Translations under genes and position numbers: made by a program | Shown here: positions 33,606 through 42,815 of the stretch, piece by piece | Numbering within the stretch: the stretch's first letter is position 1 | Layout: each line of letters opens with the position of its first letter | From: Streptomyces sp. NBC_00154 | Lineage (GTDB): Bacteria; Actinomycetota; Actinomycetes; Streptomycetales; Streptomycetaceae | Assembly: GCF_026342835.1 (NCBI RefSeq) | Contig: NZ_JAPEMI010000001.1 | Coordinates: 5,586,501 to 5,650,500, forward strand | Direction of reading: 5' to 3' | DNA length: 64,000 nucleotides | Notes under the pieces: model-generated | Seen by the model: the letters and a program-made list of their open reading frames with translations, nothing else | What the model was told of the DNA's origin: nothing | The model's database searches: none

Positions 33606-36600
33606 ATGCAATCATCAACGCGCATCAGAGTGGCGGCAGTTGCAGCTCTGCTGGGACTGGTCGCCGTCTTCGCGGGACCTGGCAGCGCACAGGCCGAGTC
33701 GGCCGAGCCCGACGCCACGACGGTCGGTGATCTCACCGGCTTCCTTGCCGACGGGCCCGTCTACCACCTCGAAGCCGGCGCCGCCGAGGCCCGCGTCAGC
33801 TTCGTCTCCGCCGAGACCTTCCGCATCGAACTGGCTCCGGACGGTACGTTCGCCGACCCGACCGGCGACGACATGGTCCTGCCGCAGGGCGCCCCGCCGC
33901 ACACCCGGTGGAAGGAGAGGAGCGACCGCTACGAACTCTCCACCGGCAGCATCACCCTACGTGCCTACAAGTCGCCGCTGCGCTTCGAACTCCGGCGGGC
34001 CGACGGCAGCCTCGTCTGGTCCGAGGCCAAGGGGCTGAGCTGGGACGGGAAGCGGACCACCCAGACCCTGGCCCGCGGCGCCGACGAGCAGTTCTACGGC
34101 GCCGGGATGCAGAACGGCCGCGGCAACACCTCGCACCGAGGCCAGACCGTCGAGGTCGGCGTCGACTACAACTGGGACGACGGGGGCCACCCCAACTCAG
34201 TGCCGTTCTACCTCTCCTCGGCCGGATACGGCGTCTTCCGCAACACCTACGCACCCAACACCTACGCGTTCACCGACCCGGTGACCACCAGCGCACAGGA
34301 ACAGCGCTTCGACGCCTACTACTTCGCCGGCGACGACGCCAAGGACGTCATCGGCCAGTACACGAAGCTCACCGGCAAGCCCTTCCTGCCGCCCGTGTAC
34401 GGAATGGAGATCGGCGACGCCGACTGCTATCTGCACAACGCCAACCGTGGCGAGCGCCGCACCCTGGACGCCCTGAAGGTCGCCGACGGTTACGTCGAGC
34501 ACGACATGCCGAACGGCTGGATGCTCGTCAACGACGGCTACGGCTGCGGCTACGAGGACCTCGCCGAGACCTCCAAGGGCCTCCAGGACCGCGGCATGCA
34601 GCTCGGGCTGTGGACCGAGGACGGCATCGACAAGATCGCCGACCAGGTCAAGGCCGGTCAGCGGGTGGCCAAGCTCGACGTCGCGTGGGTCGGCTCGGGC
34701 TACAAGTTCGCTCTCGACGGCTGCAAGGACGCGTACAAGGGCATCGAGGACAACAGCGACGCCCGCGGCTTCACATACGCCCCCGAGAGCTGGTCGGGGG
34801 CGCAGCGTTGCGGCGTCCAGTGGTCCGGTGACCAGTACGGCACCTGGGACTACATCCGCTGGCAGATCCCGACCTATGCGGGCGCCACGATGTCCGGCCT
34901 CGCCTACACCACCGGCGACGTGGACGGCATCTTCGGCGGCAGCGCCAAGACGTACACCCGTGACCTGCAGTGGAAGATGTTCCTCGGCACCACGATGACC
35001 ATGGACGGCTGGGCGGCCAGCGACAAGCAGCCCTACCGGTACGGCGAGCCGTACACCTCCATCAACCGCGACTACCTCAAGCTCAAGGAGTCGCTGCTGC
35101 CGTACCAGTACTCGTACGCACACGAGGCGACCAAGACCGGCGTCGGCATGGTGCGCCCGCTCGTCCTCGAGTACCCGGACGACCCCAAGGCGGCGACGGA
35201 CGCGGCGAAGTACGAGTTCATGTCCGGCGAGGACTTCCTCGTCGCACCCGTCTACCAGGACAGCACCCGCCGCGACGGGATCTATCTGCCGAAGGGCACC
35301 TGGATCGACTACTGGAGCGGCCGGACGTACGAGGGGCCGACCACCGTCGACCACTACAGTGCCCCGCTCGACACCCTCCCGCTCTTCGTGAAGGCCGGTG
35401 CCGCCGTGCCGATGTGGCCGGGCATCCGCTCGTACCAGGACCGCACGAGCGACTCCTCGCTGGCCTGGGACATCTACCCGCAGGGCAGGTCCTCCTTCAC
35501 GCTGTACGAGGACGACGGCGTCACCCGCCAACACCGCGACGGCAAGTACGCCACCCAGCGGGCCGACGTCGACGCACCCGTCCGGGGCGCGGGCGACATC
35601 ACCGTGAACATCGGCGAGAGCAAGGGGGACTTCACCGGCAAGCAGAGCAGGCGACCGTACGAGTTCAGCGTGCACACCGGGTCGGCACCGAGGGCCGTCA
35701 AACTGAACGGCACACTGCCCCGGCTGGGCTCCGCGGCCGCGTACCGGACCGCGAAGCAGGGCTGGTGGTACGACCAGGACGACCGCGGTGGCGTGGTGAA
35801 GATCAAGACCGCGCCGCTGAGCACAGAACGGAAGTTCAGCCTGAAGCTGGAGGGCACCAGCGCCGTCGGTGGCAGGAAGGCGTCCGCCACGGCCGTCGTC
35901 TCCGCACCGGACGCGCAGGAGGTCGGAGCGGGAGTCGAGGGCACCGTGGCCGTCGATGTCACCGCGGGCAGCGCCGATGTGACGGACGCCGCGGTCACCC
36001 TGGACGTCCCCGAGGGCTGGCAGGTCACCCCGGCGAAGACCGTGGACCGGATCCCGGCGGGCACCACCCGGCGGGTCGAGCTGGCAGTCACTCCGGCGAA
36101 GGACGCCGTGGCCGGGGAGGCCCGGATCAGCGCGGTCGCCCGCTACCGGGCGGCGGGTGAAGCCCGCACCACCGTCCAGCGGTTCGCGGCCGCGGTGATG
36201 CCCCAGCCCCCGACCGCCGACACCTGGGCGAGCGATCTGGTCTGGCTGAAGTCGACCAACGGCTACGGGCCGGCCGAACGCGACCGCAGCAACGGCGAGT
36301 CGGGTGCGACCGACGGGCACACCCTCACCCTCGCCGGGAAGACGTACGAGAAGGGGATCGGTTCTCACGCCGACTCCGACATCGAGGTCTATCTCGGCGG
36401 GCGCTGCACCACGTTCACCGCCGACGCGGGGATCGACGACGAGATCAACGGCTACGGCGAAGTGGCCTTCTCCGTCGAGGCGGACGGCAAGGTGCTGTGG
36501 ACGTCGCCGAAGGTGACCGGGGCGTCGGCGACCGTGCCGGTCGAGGTGGACGTCGCCGGTGCGCGCCATGTGCACCTGAAGGTCACCGACACCAACGGTT

Positions 36601-36653
36601 CCAAGACCGGCGACCACGGGGACTGGGCGGCGGCGCGGTTCAGCTGTTCCTGA
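33606..36653 (+). CDS. Secreted GH31 alpha-glycosidase with NPCBM domain
   Basis: Exported glycoside hydrolase of 1015 residues. A signal peptide (about 1-30, cleavage near AQAES) is followed by an N-terminal galactose-mutarotase-like domain, the GH31 barrel (about 220-560), C-terminal beta domains, a NEW3-type domain (about 760-870, VTLDVPEGWQVTP) and an NPCBM carbohydrate-binding module (about 885-1015, YEKGIGSHADSDIEVYLGG). The nucleophile is D358 in AKLDVAWVGSG and the acid/base D409 in QWSGDQYG. The family includes alpha-glucosidases and alpha-xylosidases; specificity is not decided here. Only a poor ribosome site precedes the ATG. A palindrome adjoins the start codon. Confidence 0.92.
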   Translation: MQSSTRIRVAAVAALLGLVAVFAGPGSAQAESAEPDATTVGDLTGFLADGPVYHLEAGAAEARVSFVSAETFRIELAPDGTFADPTGDDMVLPQGAPPHTRWKERSDRYELSTGSITLRAYKSPLRFELRRADGSLVWSEAKGLSWDGKRTTQTLARGADEQFYGAGMQNGRGNTSHRGQTVEVGVDYNWDDGGHPNSVPFYLSSAGYGVFRNTYAPNTYAFTDPVTTSAQEQRFDAYYFAGDDAKDVIGQYTKLTGKPFLPPVYGMEIGDADCYLHNANRGERRTLDALKVADGYVEHDMPNGWMLVNDGYGCGYEDLAETSKGLQDRGMQLGLWTEDGIDKIADQVKAGQRVAKLDVAWVGSGYKFALDGCKDAYKGIEDNSDARGFTYAPESWSGAQRCGVQWSGDQYGTWDYIRWQIPTYAGATMSGLAYTTGDVDGIFGGSAKTYTRDLQWKMFLGTTMTMDGWAASDKQPYRYGEPYTSINRDYLKLKESLLPYQYSYAHEATKTGVGMVRPLVLEYPDDPKAATDAAKYEFMSGEDFLVAPVYQDSTRRDGIYLPKGTWIDYWSGRTYEGPTTVDHYSAPLDTLPLFVKAGAAVPMWPGIRSYQDRTSDSSLAWDIYPQGRSSFTLYEDDGVTRQHRDGKYATQRADVDAPVRGAGDITVNIGESKGDFTGKQSRRPYEFSVHTGSAPRAVKLNGTLPRLGSAAAYRTAKQGWWYDQDDRGGVVKIKTAPLSTERKFSLKLEGTSAVGGRKASATAVVSAPDAQEVGAGVEGTVAVDVTAGSADVTDAAVTLDVPEGWQVTPAKTVDRIPAGTTRRVELAVTPAKDAVAGEARISAVARYRAAGEARTTVQRFAAAVMPQPPTADTWASDLVWLKSTNGYGPAERDRSNGESGATDGHTLTLAGKTYEKGIGSHADSDIEVYLGGRCTTFTADAGIDDEINGYGEVAFSVEADGKVLWTSPKVTGASATVPVEVDVAGARHVHLKVTDTNGSKTGDHGDWAAARFSCS

Positions 36654-36658
36654 CAGCG

Positions 36659-36691
36659 CAGCGCCGGGCGGGTCCCACCCGCCCGGCGCTG
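36659..36691. terminator. Bidirectional terminator between GH31 and PAC2 genes
   Basis: CAGCGCCGGGCGGGT and ACCCGCCCGGCGCTG form a perfect 15-bp stem with a 3-nt loop, 5 nt after the GH31 stop and between convergent genes. Confidence 0.85.
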
Positions 36692-36722
36692 GACCGGTCA
36701 CGACGGACTGCCGTGCCGTTCC

Positions 36723-37784
36723 TCAGTCCTCCGATGAATCCGGCGTATCCGATGAATCCCCGGGACCGGTGTCGGTGTCGTCGTCGGAGGGCCCGTCCGG
36801 AGCGGACTCGCCCGCGGCTCCCTGCGGCGGTCCCGGCTCCGGCTTCGGCGGCTTCGGCGGCCTGGTCCGGCCGCTCGACGTGTCACGCAGATACGAGGCG
36901 TCGCCGCTCTCGGTGGCGTGCCCGCCGGGCGCCTGGCCGGGCGCGACGTCCCGGCGCCGCAGATACCGCTCGAATTCCCGAGCGATGGCCTCGCCGGACG
37001 CCTCGGGAAGCTCCGCGGTGTCCCTGGCCTCCTCCAGCGTCTGCACATACTCGGCCACTTCGCTGTCCTCAGCGGCCAGTTGGTCGACCCCGAGCTGCCA
37101 GGCCCGTGCGTCCTCGGGCAGTTCGCCCAGGGGGATGCGCAGCCCGATCAGGTCCTCCAGGCGGTTCAGCAGCGCCATGGTCGCCTTGGGGTTCGGCGGT
37201 TGCGACACATAGTGCGGCACCGCCGCCCACAGGCTCACCGCGGGCACACCGGCATGCGTGCAGGCCTCCTGGAGGATGCCGACGATGCCCGTCGGGCCCT
37301 CGTACCGGGTCTCCTCCAGGTCCATGGTCCGCGCCAGATCCGGGTCGGAGGTGACTCCGCTGACCGGCACGGGGCGAGTGTGCGGGGTGTCGCCGAGCAG
37401 TGCGCCCAGGACCACCACCATCTCCACGCCCAGCTCGTGGGCGAAGCCCAGGAGTTCGTTGCAGAACGAGCGCCAGCGCATCGACGGCTCGATACCGCGG
37501 ACCAGGACGAGATCGCGGGGTTTGTCCCCGCCGACGCGGACCACGGAGAGCCGGGTGGTGGGCCAGGTGATCTTTCGCACCCCGCCGTCCAGCCACACCG
37601 TCGGCCGGTTGACCTGGAAGTCGTAGTAGTCCTCGGCGTCGAGCGCCGCGAACACCTCGCCCTTCCACTCCCGGTCCAGGTGCGCGACCGCTGTGGAAGC
37701 GGCGTCACCTGCGTCGTTCCATCCCTCGAACGCGGCCACCATGACCGGGTCGATCAGCTCGGGAACCCCCTCGAGCTCGATCAC
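36723..37784 (-). CDS. PAC2 family protein
   Basis: 353-residue cytosolic protein of the PAC2 family, related to eukaryotic proteasome-assembly chaperone 2. The core spans about 1-270 (VIELEGVPELIDPVMVAAFEGWNDAGDAAS, GILQEACTHAGVPAVSLWAAVPHYV). The last 75 residues are a disordered Pro/Asp/Ser-rich acidic tail (PPKPPKPEPGPP, DDTDTGPGD). The GTG at 37784 is chosen because GGAGG sits 7 nt upstream; this removes 31 residues of an upstream extension. Its actinobacterial function is unknown, but conserved location near the proteasome region (ARC starts at 63755) is noteworthy. No genetic link can be claimed. Confidence 0.88.
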   Translation of the reverse strand: MIELEGVPELIDPVMVAAFEGWNDAGDAASTAVAHLDREWKGEVFAALDAEDYYDFQVNRPTVWLDGGVRKITWPTTRLSVVRVGGDKPRDLVLVRGIEPSMRWRSFCNELLGFAHELGVEMVVVLGALLGDTPHTRPVPVSGVTSDPDLARTMDLEETRYEGPTGIVGILQEACTHAGVPAVSLWAAVPHYVSQPPNPKATMALLNRLEDLIGLRIPLGELPEDARAWQLGVDQLAAEDSEVAEYVQTLEEARDTAELPEASGEAIAREFERYLRRRDVAPGQAPGGHATESGDASYLRDTSSGRTRPPKPPKPEPGPPQGAAGESAPDGPSDDDTDTGPGDSSDTPDSSED

Positions 37785-37990
37785 CCAGGCCTCCTTCCGA
37801 AGTTCCCTTGCGTACGCACCAACCTTACGGCTTCCGGCCTCTCCCGCCGCAGCCCCTGTGCACGGCCGGGTGAACACGGCCTCACGGGGCGCATCACCGG
37901 TCCAGCCAGGGCATCAGTCTCCGAATTCATCCGAGCTGTGTCCCGGGGATTTCGTCTCAACTCTGGACGTTGGGGCTGTCGCACCGCTAT

Positions 37991-38021
37991 ACATCGGATG
38001 ACCAGAACAGAGGTCCGATGT
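37991..38021. promoter_or_regulatory. Tandem operators of the fucose-type operon
   Basis: ACATCGGATGA (37991-38001) and AGGTCCGATGT (38011-38021) lie 20 bp centre to centre, that is two helical turns apart. Both match ACATCNGATGT, the exact palindrome found at 44721-44731 upstream of the FadR-type regulator gene. Together they also form an inverted repeat ACATCGGA...TCCGATGT. Confidence 0.7.
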
Positions 38022-38040
38022 TATTCCCCTGGGGGCGCAC

Positions 38041-39387
38041 ATGAGTCAGACCGTCACGGACTTCGAGGTCCACGACATCCGCTTTCCGACCTCGGAGCAA
38101 CTGGACGGCTCGGACGCCATGAACCCCGATCCCGACTACTCCGCCGCCTATGTCGTCCTGCGTACCGATACCCCGCTCGGCTTGGAAGCAGACGGGACCG
38201 TCATCGAGGGCCATGGCTTCTGCTTCACCATCGGACGCGGCAACGAGGTCATGGCAGCCGCCATCGAAGCGTTGCGACCGTACGTGATCGGGCGCCCGGC
38301 TCCCCGTACCGCGGCCGATCTCGGCGCGCTGTACCGCGAGCTCACCCATGACTCGCAACTGCGCTGGCTCGGCCCCGAGAAGGGCGTGATGCACATGGCG
38401 GCCGGCGCGGTCATCAACGCCGCCTGGGACCTGGCCGCCAAGCAGGCGGGCCGACCCGTCTGGCAGTTCCTCTCCGAAATGACGCCGCAGGAGCTCGTCT
38501 CCCTCGTCGACTTCCGTTACCTCACCGACGTCCTCACCCCCGGCGAGGCACTCGAAATCCTGCAAGCCGCCGAACCGGGCCGCACCGAGCGCGCCGAACG
38601 GCTGCGCGCCGAGGGCTACCCCGCGTACACCACCTCGCCCGGCTGGCTCGGCTACTCCGACGACAAACTGGTCCGGCTTGCGAAGGAGGCCGTCGCCGAC
38701 GGCTTCACCCAGATCAAGCTGAAGGTCGGCGGAGACCTCGGCGACGACGTCCGCAGACTCGCCCTGGCCCGGGAGGCCGTCGGACCGGACATCAGGATCG
38801 CCGTCGACGCCAACCAGCGGTGGGACGTCGCCGACGCGGTGGAGTGGATGACCGCGCTCGCGCCGTACGACCCGCACTGGATCGAGGAACCGACCAGCCC
38901 CGACGACATCCTCGGCCACGCCGCCGTACGGGCCGGCCAGCCGGTCAAGGTCGCCACCGGTGAACACGTCGCCAACCGAGTCGTGTTCAAGCAGCTGCTC
39001 CAGGCCGACGCGGTCGACTTCGTCCAGATCGACGCCGCGCGCGTGGCGGGCGTCAACGAGAACCTGGCGATCCTGCTGCTCGCCGCCAAGTTCGGCGTGC
39101 CGGTCTGCCCGCACGCGGGCGGCGTCGGACTGTGCGAGCTGGTGCAGCACCTGTCGATGTTCGACTATGTGGCCGTCTCCGGCAGCTGGGAGAACCGCGT
39201 GATCGAGTACGTCGACCATCTCCACGAACACTTCGCCGACCCCACCGTGATCGAAGCGGGGCGCTACGTCGCCCCGCGCTCCCCGGGCTTCTCCGCCCGG
39301 ATGCTCCCCGCCTCGATCACCGCACACCGCTACCCGGAGGGCCCCGTATGGCAGGCCCGCCGCACGCCTGAGGAGGCCGACCGATGA
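38041..39387 (+). CDS. fucD: L-fuconate dehydratase, enolase superfamily
   Basis: Dehydrates L-fuconate to 2-keto-3-deoxy-L-fuconate in the non-phosphorylating L-fucose pathway. It has 448 residues and the SDAMNPDPDYSAAYVVL signature of the L-fuconate dehydratase group. Enolase-superfamily residues are visible: the KxK motif in QIKLKVGG, metal ligands D in VDANQRWD and E in WIEEPTSPDD and GEHVAN, and catalytic histidine in CPHAGGVGLCE. It heads a five-gene operon: its stop overlaps the SDR start (ATGA), then transporter genes follow. Tandem operators lie just upstream. L-fucose is the best guess; related 6-deoxy sugars are possible. Confidence 0.9.
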   Translation: MSQTVTDFEVHDIRFPTSEQLDGSDAMNPDPDYSAAYVVLRTDTPLGLEADGTVIEGHGFCFTIGRGNEVMAAAIEALRPYVIGRPAPRTAADLGALYRELTHDSQLRWLGPEKGVMHMAAGAVINAAWDLAAKQAGRPVWQFLSEMTPQELVSLVDFRYLTDVLTPGEALEILQAAEPGRTERAERLRAEGYPAYTTSPGWLGYSDDKLVRLAKEAVADGFTQIKLKVGGDLGDDVRRLALAREAVGPDIRIAVDANQRWDVADAVEWMTALAPYDPHWIEEPTSPDDILGHAAVRAGQPVKVATGEHVANRVVFKQLLQADAVDFVQIDAARVAGVNENLAILLLAAKFGVPVCPHAGGVGLCELVQHLSMFDYVAVSGSWENRVIEYVDHLHEHFADPTVIEAGRYVAPRSPGFSARMLPASITAHRYPEGPVWQARRTPEEADR

Positions 39388-40163
39388 CCGGTACAAGGGA
39401 CTTCGACGGGATGTCCGCCCTGGTGACAGGCGGCGCCTCCGGTATCGGGGCCGCCGTCGCGACCCTGCTGCTGGAGCGCGGCGCGGACGTCGCCGTACTC
39501 GACCGGGAGACCGCAGGCGCCCCCACGGGCACGCTCGCCCTCAAGGCGGACGTCACCGACGACGACGCCGTACGCGACGCGGTCGACCGGGCCGCCGCCG
39601 AACTGGGAGGTCTGCACACCCTGGTCTCCAACGCGGGCATCGGCTCCATCGGCACCGTCGAGGACAACGACGACGACGAGTGGACCCGCGTCCTCGACAT
39701 CAACGTCCTCGGCATGGTCCGCACCGCCCGGCACGCCCTGCCCCATCTGCGGCGCGCGGCCGCCGACCGCCCCGGTGCCGTCTCCATCACCCAGACCTGC
39801 TCCATCGCGGCGACCGCCGGGCTGCCGCAACGCGCCCTTTACAGCGCCAGCAAGGGGGCGGTCCTGTCACTGACTCTCGCCATGGCCGCCGACCACGTCC
39901 GCGAAGGAGTACGTGTCAACTGTGTCAACCCCGGTACCGCGGACACCCCGTGGATCGGCCGGCTCCTCGGTCAGGCCGACGACCCGGCAGCCGAGCGCGC
40001 CGCCCTCAACGCCCGCCAGCCGCTGGGACGGCTGGTCTCGGCCGACGAGGTGGCCGCCGCGATCGTCTACCTGGCGAGCCCCGCCGCCGCATCGATCACC
40101 GGGACGGCACTCGCCGTCGACGGCGGCATGCAGGGCCTGCGGCTTCGGCCCGCCGCCGACTGA
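39384..40163 (+). CDS. SDR dehydrogenase of the fucose-type operon
   Basis: NAD(P)-dependent SDR of 259 residues with TGGASGIG at the cofactor site, SNAG, catalytic Ser in QTCSIAAT and YSASKGA. Its ATG overlaps the fucD stop by four bases, so the pair is translationally coupled. In the non-phosphorylating pathway either L-fucose dehydrogenase or 2-keto-3-deoxy-L-fuconate 4-dehydrogenase belongs to this family. Sequence alone does not decide which. No lactonase or aldolase is in the window, so other pathway steps must be encoded elsewhere. Confidence 0.85.
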   Translation: MTGTRDFDGMSALVTGGASGIGAAVATLLLERGADVAVLDRETAGAPTGTLALKADVTDDDAVRDAVDRAAAELGGLHTLVSNAGIGSIGTVEDNDDDEWTRVLDINVLGMVRTARHALPHLRRAAADRPGAVSITQTCSIAATAGLPQRALYSASKGAVLSLTLAMAADHVREGVRVNCVNPGTADTPWIGRLLGQADDPAAERAALNARQPLGRLVSADEVAAAIVYLASPAAASITGTALAVDGGMQGLRLRPAAD

Positions 40164-40251
40164 CCCCGCTCCACCAGCCCTTGAGCCGCCCCATGCACCA
40201 GTCTTTGCCAACCCAGCACCGAGCCGGTACTCCACAAAGGACGGGACACCA

Positions 40252-41292
40252 ATGAGAGTGCGTACGACAAGTGCGGCAGCCTGCGCCGTACTGCTGGCCG
40301 TCACTGCCCTCGCGGGCTGCAACCGCGAGTCCACCGACGACGGCGCCGGCGCCGGGAAGGTCGGTATCGACCTGCCGCGCAGCGACAGCGACTTCTGGAA
40401 CTCGTACCAGAGCTACATCGAGAAGGGCGTGAAGGCCGGCGACGTCAAGGCACTGCCGCTGACCAACTCCCAGAACGACATAGGCAAGCTCGTCGCCAAC
40501 GTCCAGACCTTCACCGACCAGGGCGCCAAGGCCGTGGTGATGGCCCCGCAGGACACCGGCGCCATCGCCGAGTCGCTGAACACCCTGAACGACAAGAAGA
40601 TCCCGGTCGTCAGCGTCGACACCCGCCCCGACAAGGGCAACGTCTACATGGTGGTGCGCGCCGACAACAAGGCGTACGGCACCAACGCCTGCAAGTACCT
40701 CGGCGAGCAGCTGAAGGGCAAGGGCAAGGTCGTCGAGTTCCAGGGCGACCTGTCCTCGATCAACGGCCGTGACCGGTCCCAGGCGTTCAAGGCCTGCATG
40801 GACAAGGACTACCCGGGCATCAAGGTCTTCGAGCTGGCCACCGACTGGAAGGGCGACGTGGCGTCCGCCAAACTCCAGTCGACGCTCGCCGCGCACCCCG
40901 ACATCAACGGCATCTACATGCAGGCCGGCGGTGTCTTCCTGCAGCCCACGCTCGCGCTCCTGGAGCAGAAGAAGCTGCTGAAGCCGGCCGGTGCGGCGGG
41001 TCACATCACGATCATCTCGAACGACGGCATCCCGGAGGAGTTCGACGCCATCAGGGCGGGCAAGATCGACGCGACGATCTCCCAGCCCGCCGACCTGTAC
41101 GCGAAGTACGCCCTGTACTACGCCAAGGCGGCCCTGGACGGCAAGACCTTCAAGGAAGGCCCGACCGACCACGACTCGAACATCATCAAGATTCCCAATG
41201 GTTTCGAGGACCAGCTTCCCGCGCCCCTGGTGACCAAGGACAACGTGGATGACCCGAAACTGTGGGCCAATCAGCTGGAGAAGAAGAGCTAG
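40252..41292 (+). CDS. Sugar ABC transporter substrate-binding lipoprotein
   Basis: Membrane-anchored periplasmic-binding-type protein of 346 residues. The signal peptide ends in a lipobox LAGC with C23 as the lipidated residue, followed by a charged linker (NRESTDDGAG). The rest is a type I (ribose-binding-like) fold: KVGIDLPRSDSDFWNSY, AVVMAPQDTGAI, VVSVDTRPDKG and ISNDGIPEEFDAIRAG. The ATG at 40252 follows AAAGGACGGGAC. It is third in the fucose-type operon and would capture the sugar for the ATPase-permease pair downstream. Confidence 0.92.
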   Translation: MRVRTTSAAACAVLLAVTALAGCNRESTDDGAGAGKVGIDLPRSDSDFWNSYQSYIEKGVKAGDVKALPLTNSQNDIGKLVANVQTFTDQGAKAVVMAPQDTGAIAESLNTLNDKKIPVVSVDTRPDKGNVYMVVRADNKAYGTNACKYLGEQLKGKGKVVEFQGDLSSINGRDRSQAFKACMDKDYPGIKVFELATDWKGDVASAKLQSTLAAHPDINGIYMQAGGVFLQPTLALLEQKKLLKPAGAAGHITIISNDGIPEEFDAIRAGKIDATISQPADLYAKYALYYAKAALDGKTFKEGPTDHDSNIIKIPNGFEDQLPAPLVTKDNVDDPKLWANQLEKKS

Positions 41293-41294
41293 TC

Positions 41295-42815
41295 ATGGAC
41301 CTGGCACCACCACCTGCCGTACAGGCAGAAGGCGTCGTCAAACGCTTCGGGCCGACCGTTGCGCTCGACGGGGTGAAGCTCACCGTGCAGCCCGGTGAGT
41401 CGCACGCCCTCGTCGGCCGCAACGGTGCGGGCAAGTCGACGCTGGTCAGCGTCCTGACCGGACTCCACAAGGCGGACGCCGGCACGGTCACGTTCGGCGG
41501 GGAGCCCGCGCCCGCCTTCGGGGACACCACGGCCTGGCAGTCGAAGGTCGCATGCGTCTACCAGAAGTCCATGGTCGTCCCCGACCTGACCGTCGCCGAG
41601 AACCTCTTCCTCAACCGGTTCGACGACAACGCCCGCTGGATCAGCTGGGGGCGGCTGCGCAAGCGCGCGGAGCAACTCCTCGCCGACTACGGCGTCCAGG
41701 TCGACCCCAACACCCGGGCGCGCGATCTCGCCGTCGAGCAGCGGCAGTTCGTCGAGATCGCCCGGGCGTTGTCCTTCGGCGCGCGGCTGATCATCCTCGA
41801 CGAGCCGACCGCCCAGCTCGACGCCCGGGGCATCGGGCGGCTCTTCGACAAGCTTCGGGAACTGCAGAGCCAGGGAGTGGCGTTCCTCTTCATCTCCCAC
41901 CATCTGCAGGAGGTGTACGAACTGTGCACGACGGTCACCGTCTACCGCGACGCTCGCCACGTCCTGACCGCCCCGGTCGCCGACGTCGCGAAGGACGAAC
42001 TGGTGTCGGCGATGACGGGTGAGAAGTCCGGCGGCGCTGTCGCCTGGCACGCGACCGGCACCGCCACGCCGCCCGCCACGTCGGTCCAACCCGTTCTGAG
42101 CACCCAAGGGCTCACCCTGGAGGGCTGGTTCGAACCAGTGGACCTCCAGGTGCGCCCCGGTGAGGTGCTCGGCCTGGCCGGTTCCGCCGCCAGCGGCAAC
42201 ACCGCACTGGGCGAGGTGCTGTCGGGCATGCGCAAGGCGGGCGGCGGCACGGTCCGGGTGCACGGTGCGGCCGTGCGCTCGGGAAGTGTGCCGCACGCGC
42301 TGGATGCCGGGATCGGCTACATCCCCGAGGACCGGCACGACCAGGGCCTCGTCCTCGGACGCAGCGTCGCCGAGAACGCCACCCTCACGGTCACCGACCA
42401 GCTCGGCCCGTGGGGGACCGTACTGCCCTCCCGTACCAGGGAGTTCGCCCGAGCCATGATCGACTCGCTGGACATCAAGACCCAGGGGCCGGAGCAGCCC
42501 GTCTCCGGGCTCTCCGGCGGCAACCAGCAGAAGGTGGTGGTCGCCCGCGCGCTGGCCCGCAAGCCCAGTGTGCTGGTGGCGGTCCGGCCCACCGCGGGCG
42601 TGGACGTCAAGTCCAAGGACTCGCTCCTCGGGGTCGTACGGCAGGTCGCCGACCAGGGGAACGCCGCAGTGATCATCTCCGACGAGCTGGACGATCTACG
42701 GGTCTGCGACCGCGTACTCGCCCTGTTCCACGGACGTGTGGTCGCTACATTCGCAAGCGGGTGGACCGACGCAGAACTCGTCGCCGCCATGGAAGGTGTG
42801 GGGGAAAGGGAATGA
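41295..42815 (+). CDS. Sugar ABC transporter ATP-binding protein (duplicated NBD)
   Basis: Cytosolic ATPase of 506 residues with two nucleotide-binding domains, like RbsA or XylG. NBD1 is complete: Walker A GRNGAGKST, LSFGARLIILDEPTAQLD and the H-loop in ISHHL. NBD2 is atypical: its P-loop region reads GSAASGNTALG, the signature LSGGNQQK is kept, but Walker B is VAVRPTAGVDV in place of DEPTRG. This is usual for many RbsA-type proteins, where the second site is weak, though loss of the DE pair is extreme. The ATG at 41295 lies 2 nt after the binding-protein stop, and its stop overlaps the permease start. Confidence 0.9.
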   Translation: MDLAPPPAVQAEGVVKRFGPTVALDGVKLTVQPGESHALVGRNGAGKSTLVSVLTGLHKADAGTVTFGGEPAPAFGDTTAWQSKVACVYQKSMVVPDLTVAENLFLNRFDDNARWISWGRLRKRAEQLLADYGVQVDPNTRARDLAVEQRQFVEIARALSFGARLIILDEPTAQLDARGIGRLFDKLRELQSQGVAFLFISHHLQEVYELCTTVTVYRDARHVLTAPVADVAKDELVSAMTGEKSGGAVAWHATGTATPPATSVQPVLSTQGLTLEGWFEPVDLQVRPGEVLGLAGSAASGNTALGEVLSGMRKAGGGTVRVHGAAVRSGSVPHALDAGIGYIPEDRHDQGLVLGRSVAENATLTVTDQLGPWGTVLPSRTREFARAMIDSLDIKTQGPEQPVSGLSGGNQQKVVVARALARKPSVLVAVRPTAGVDVKSKDSLLGVVRQVADQGNAAVIISDELDDLRVCDRVLALFHGRVVATFASGWTDAELVAAMEGVGERE

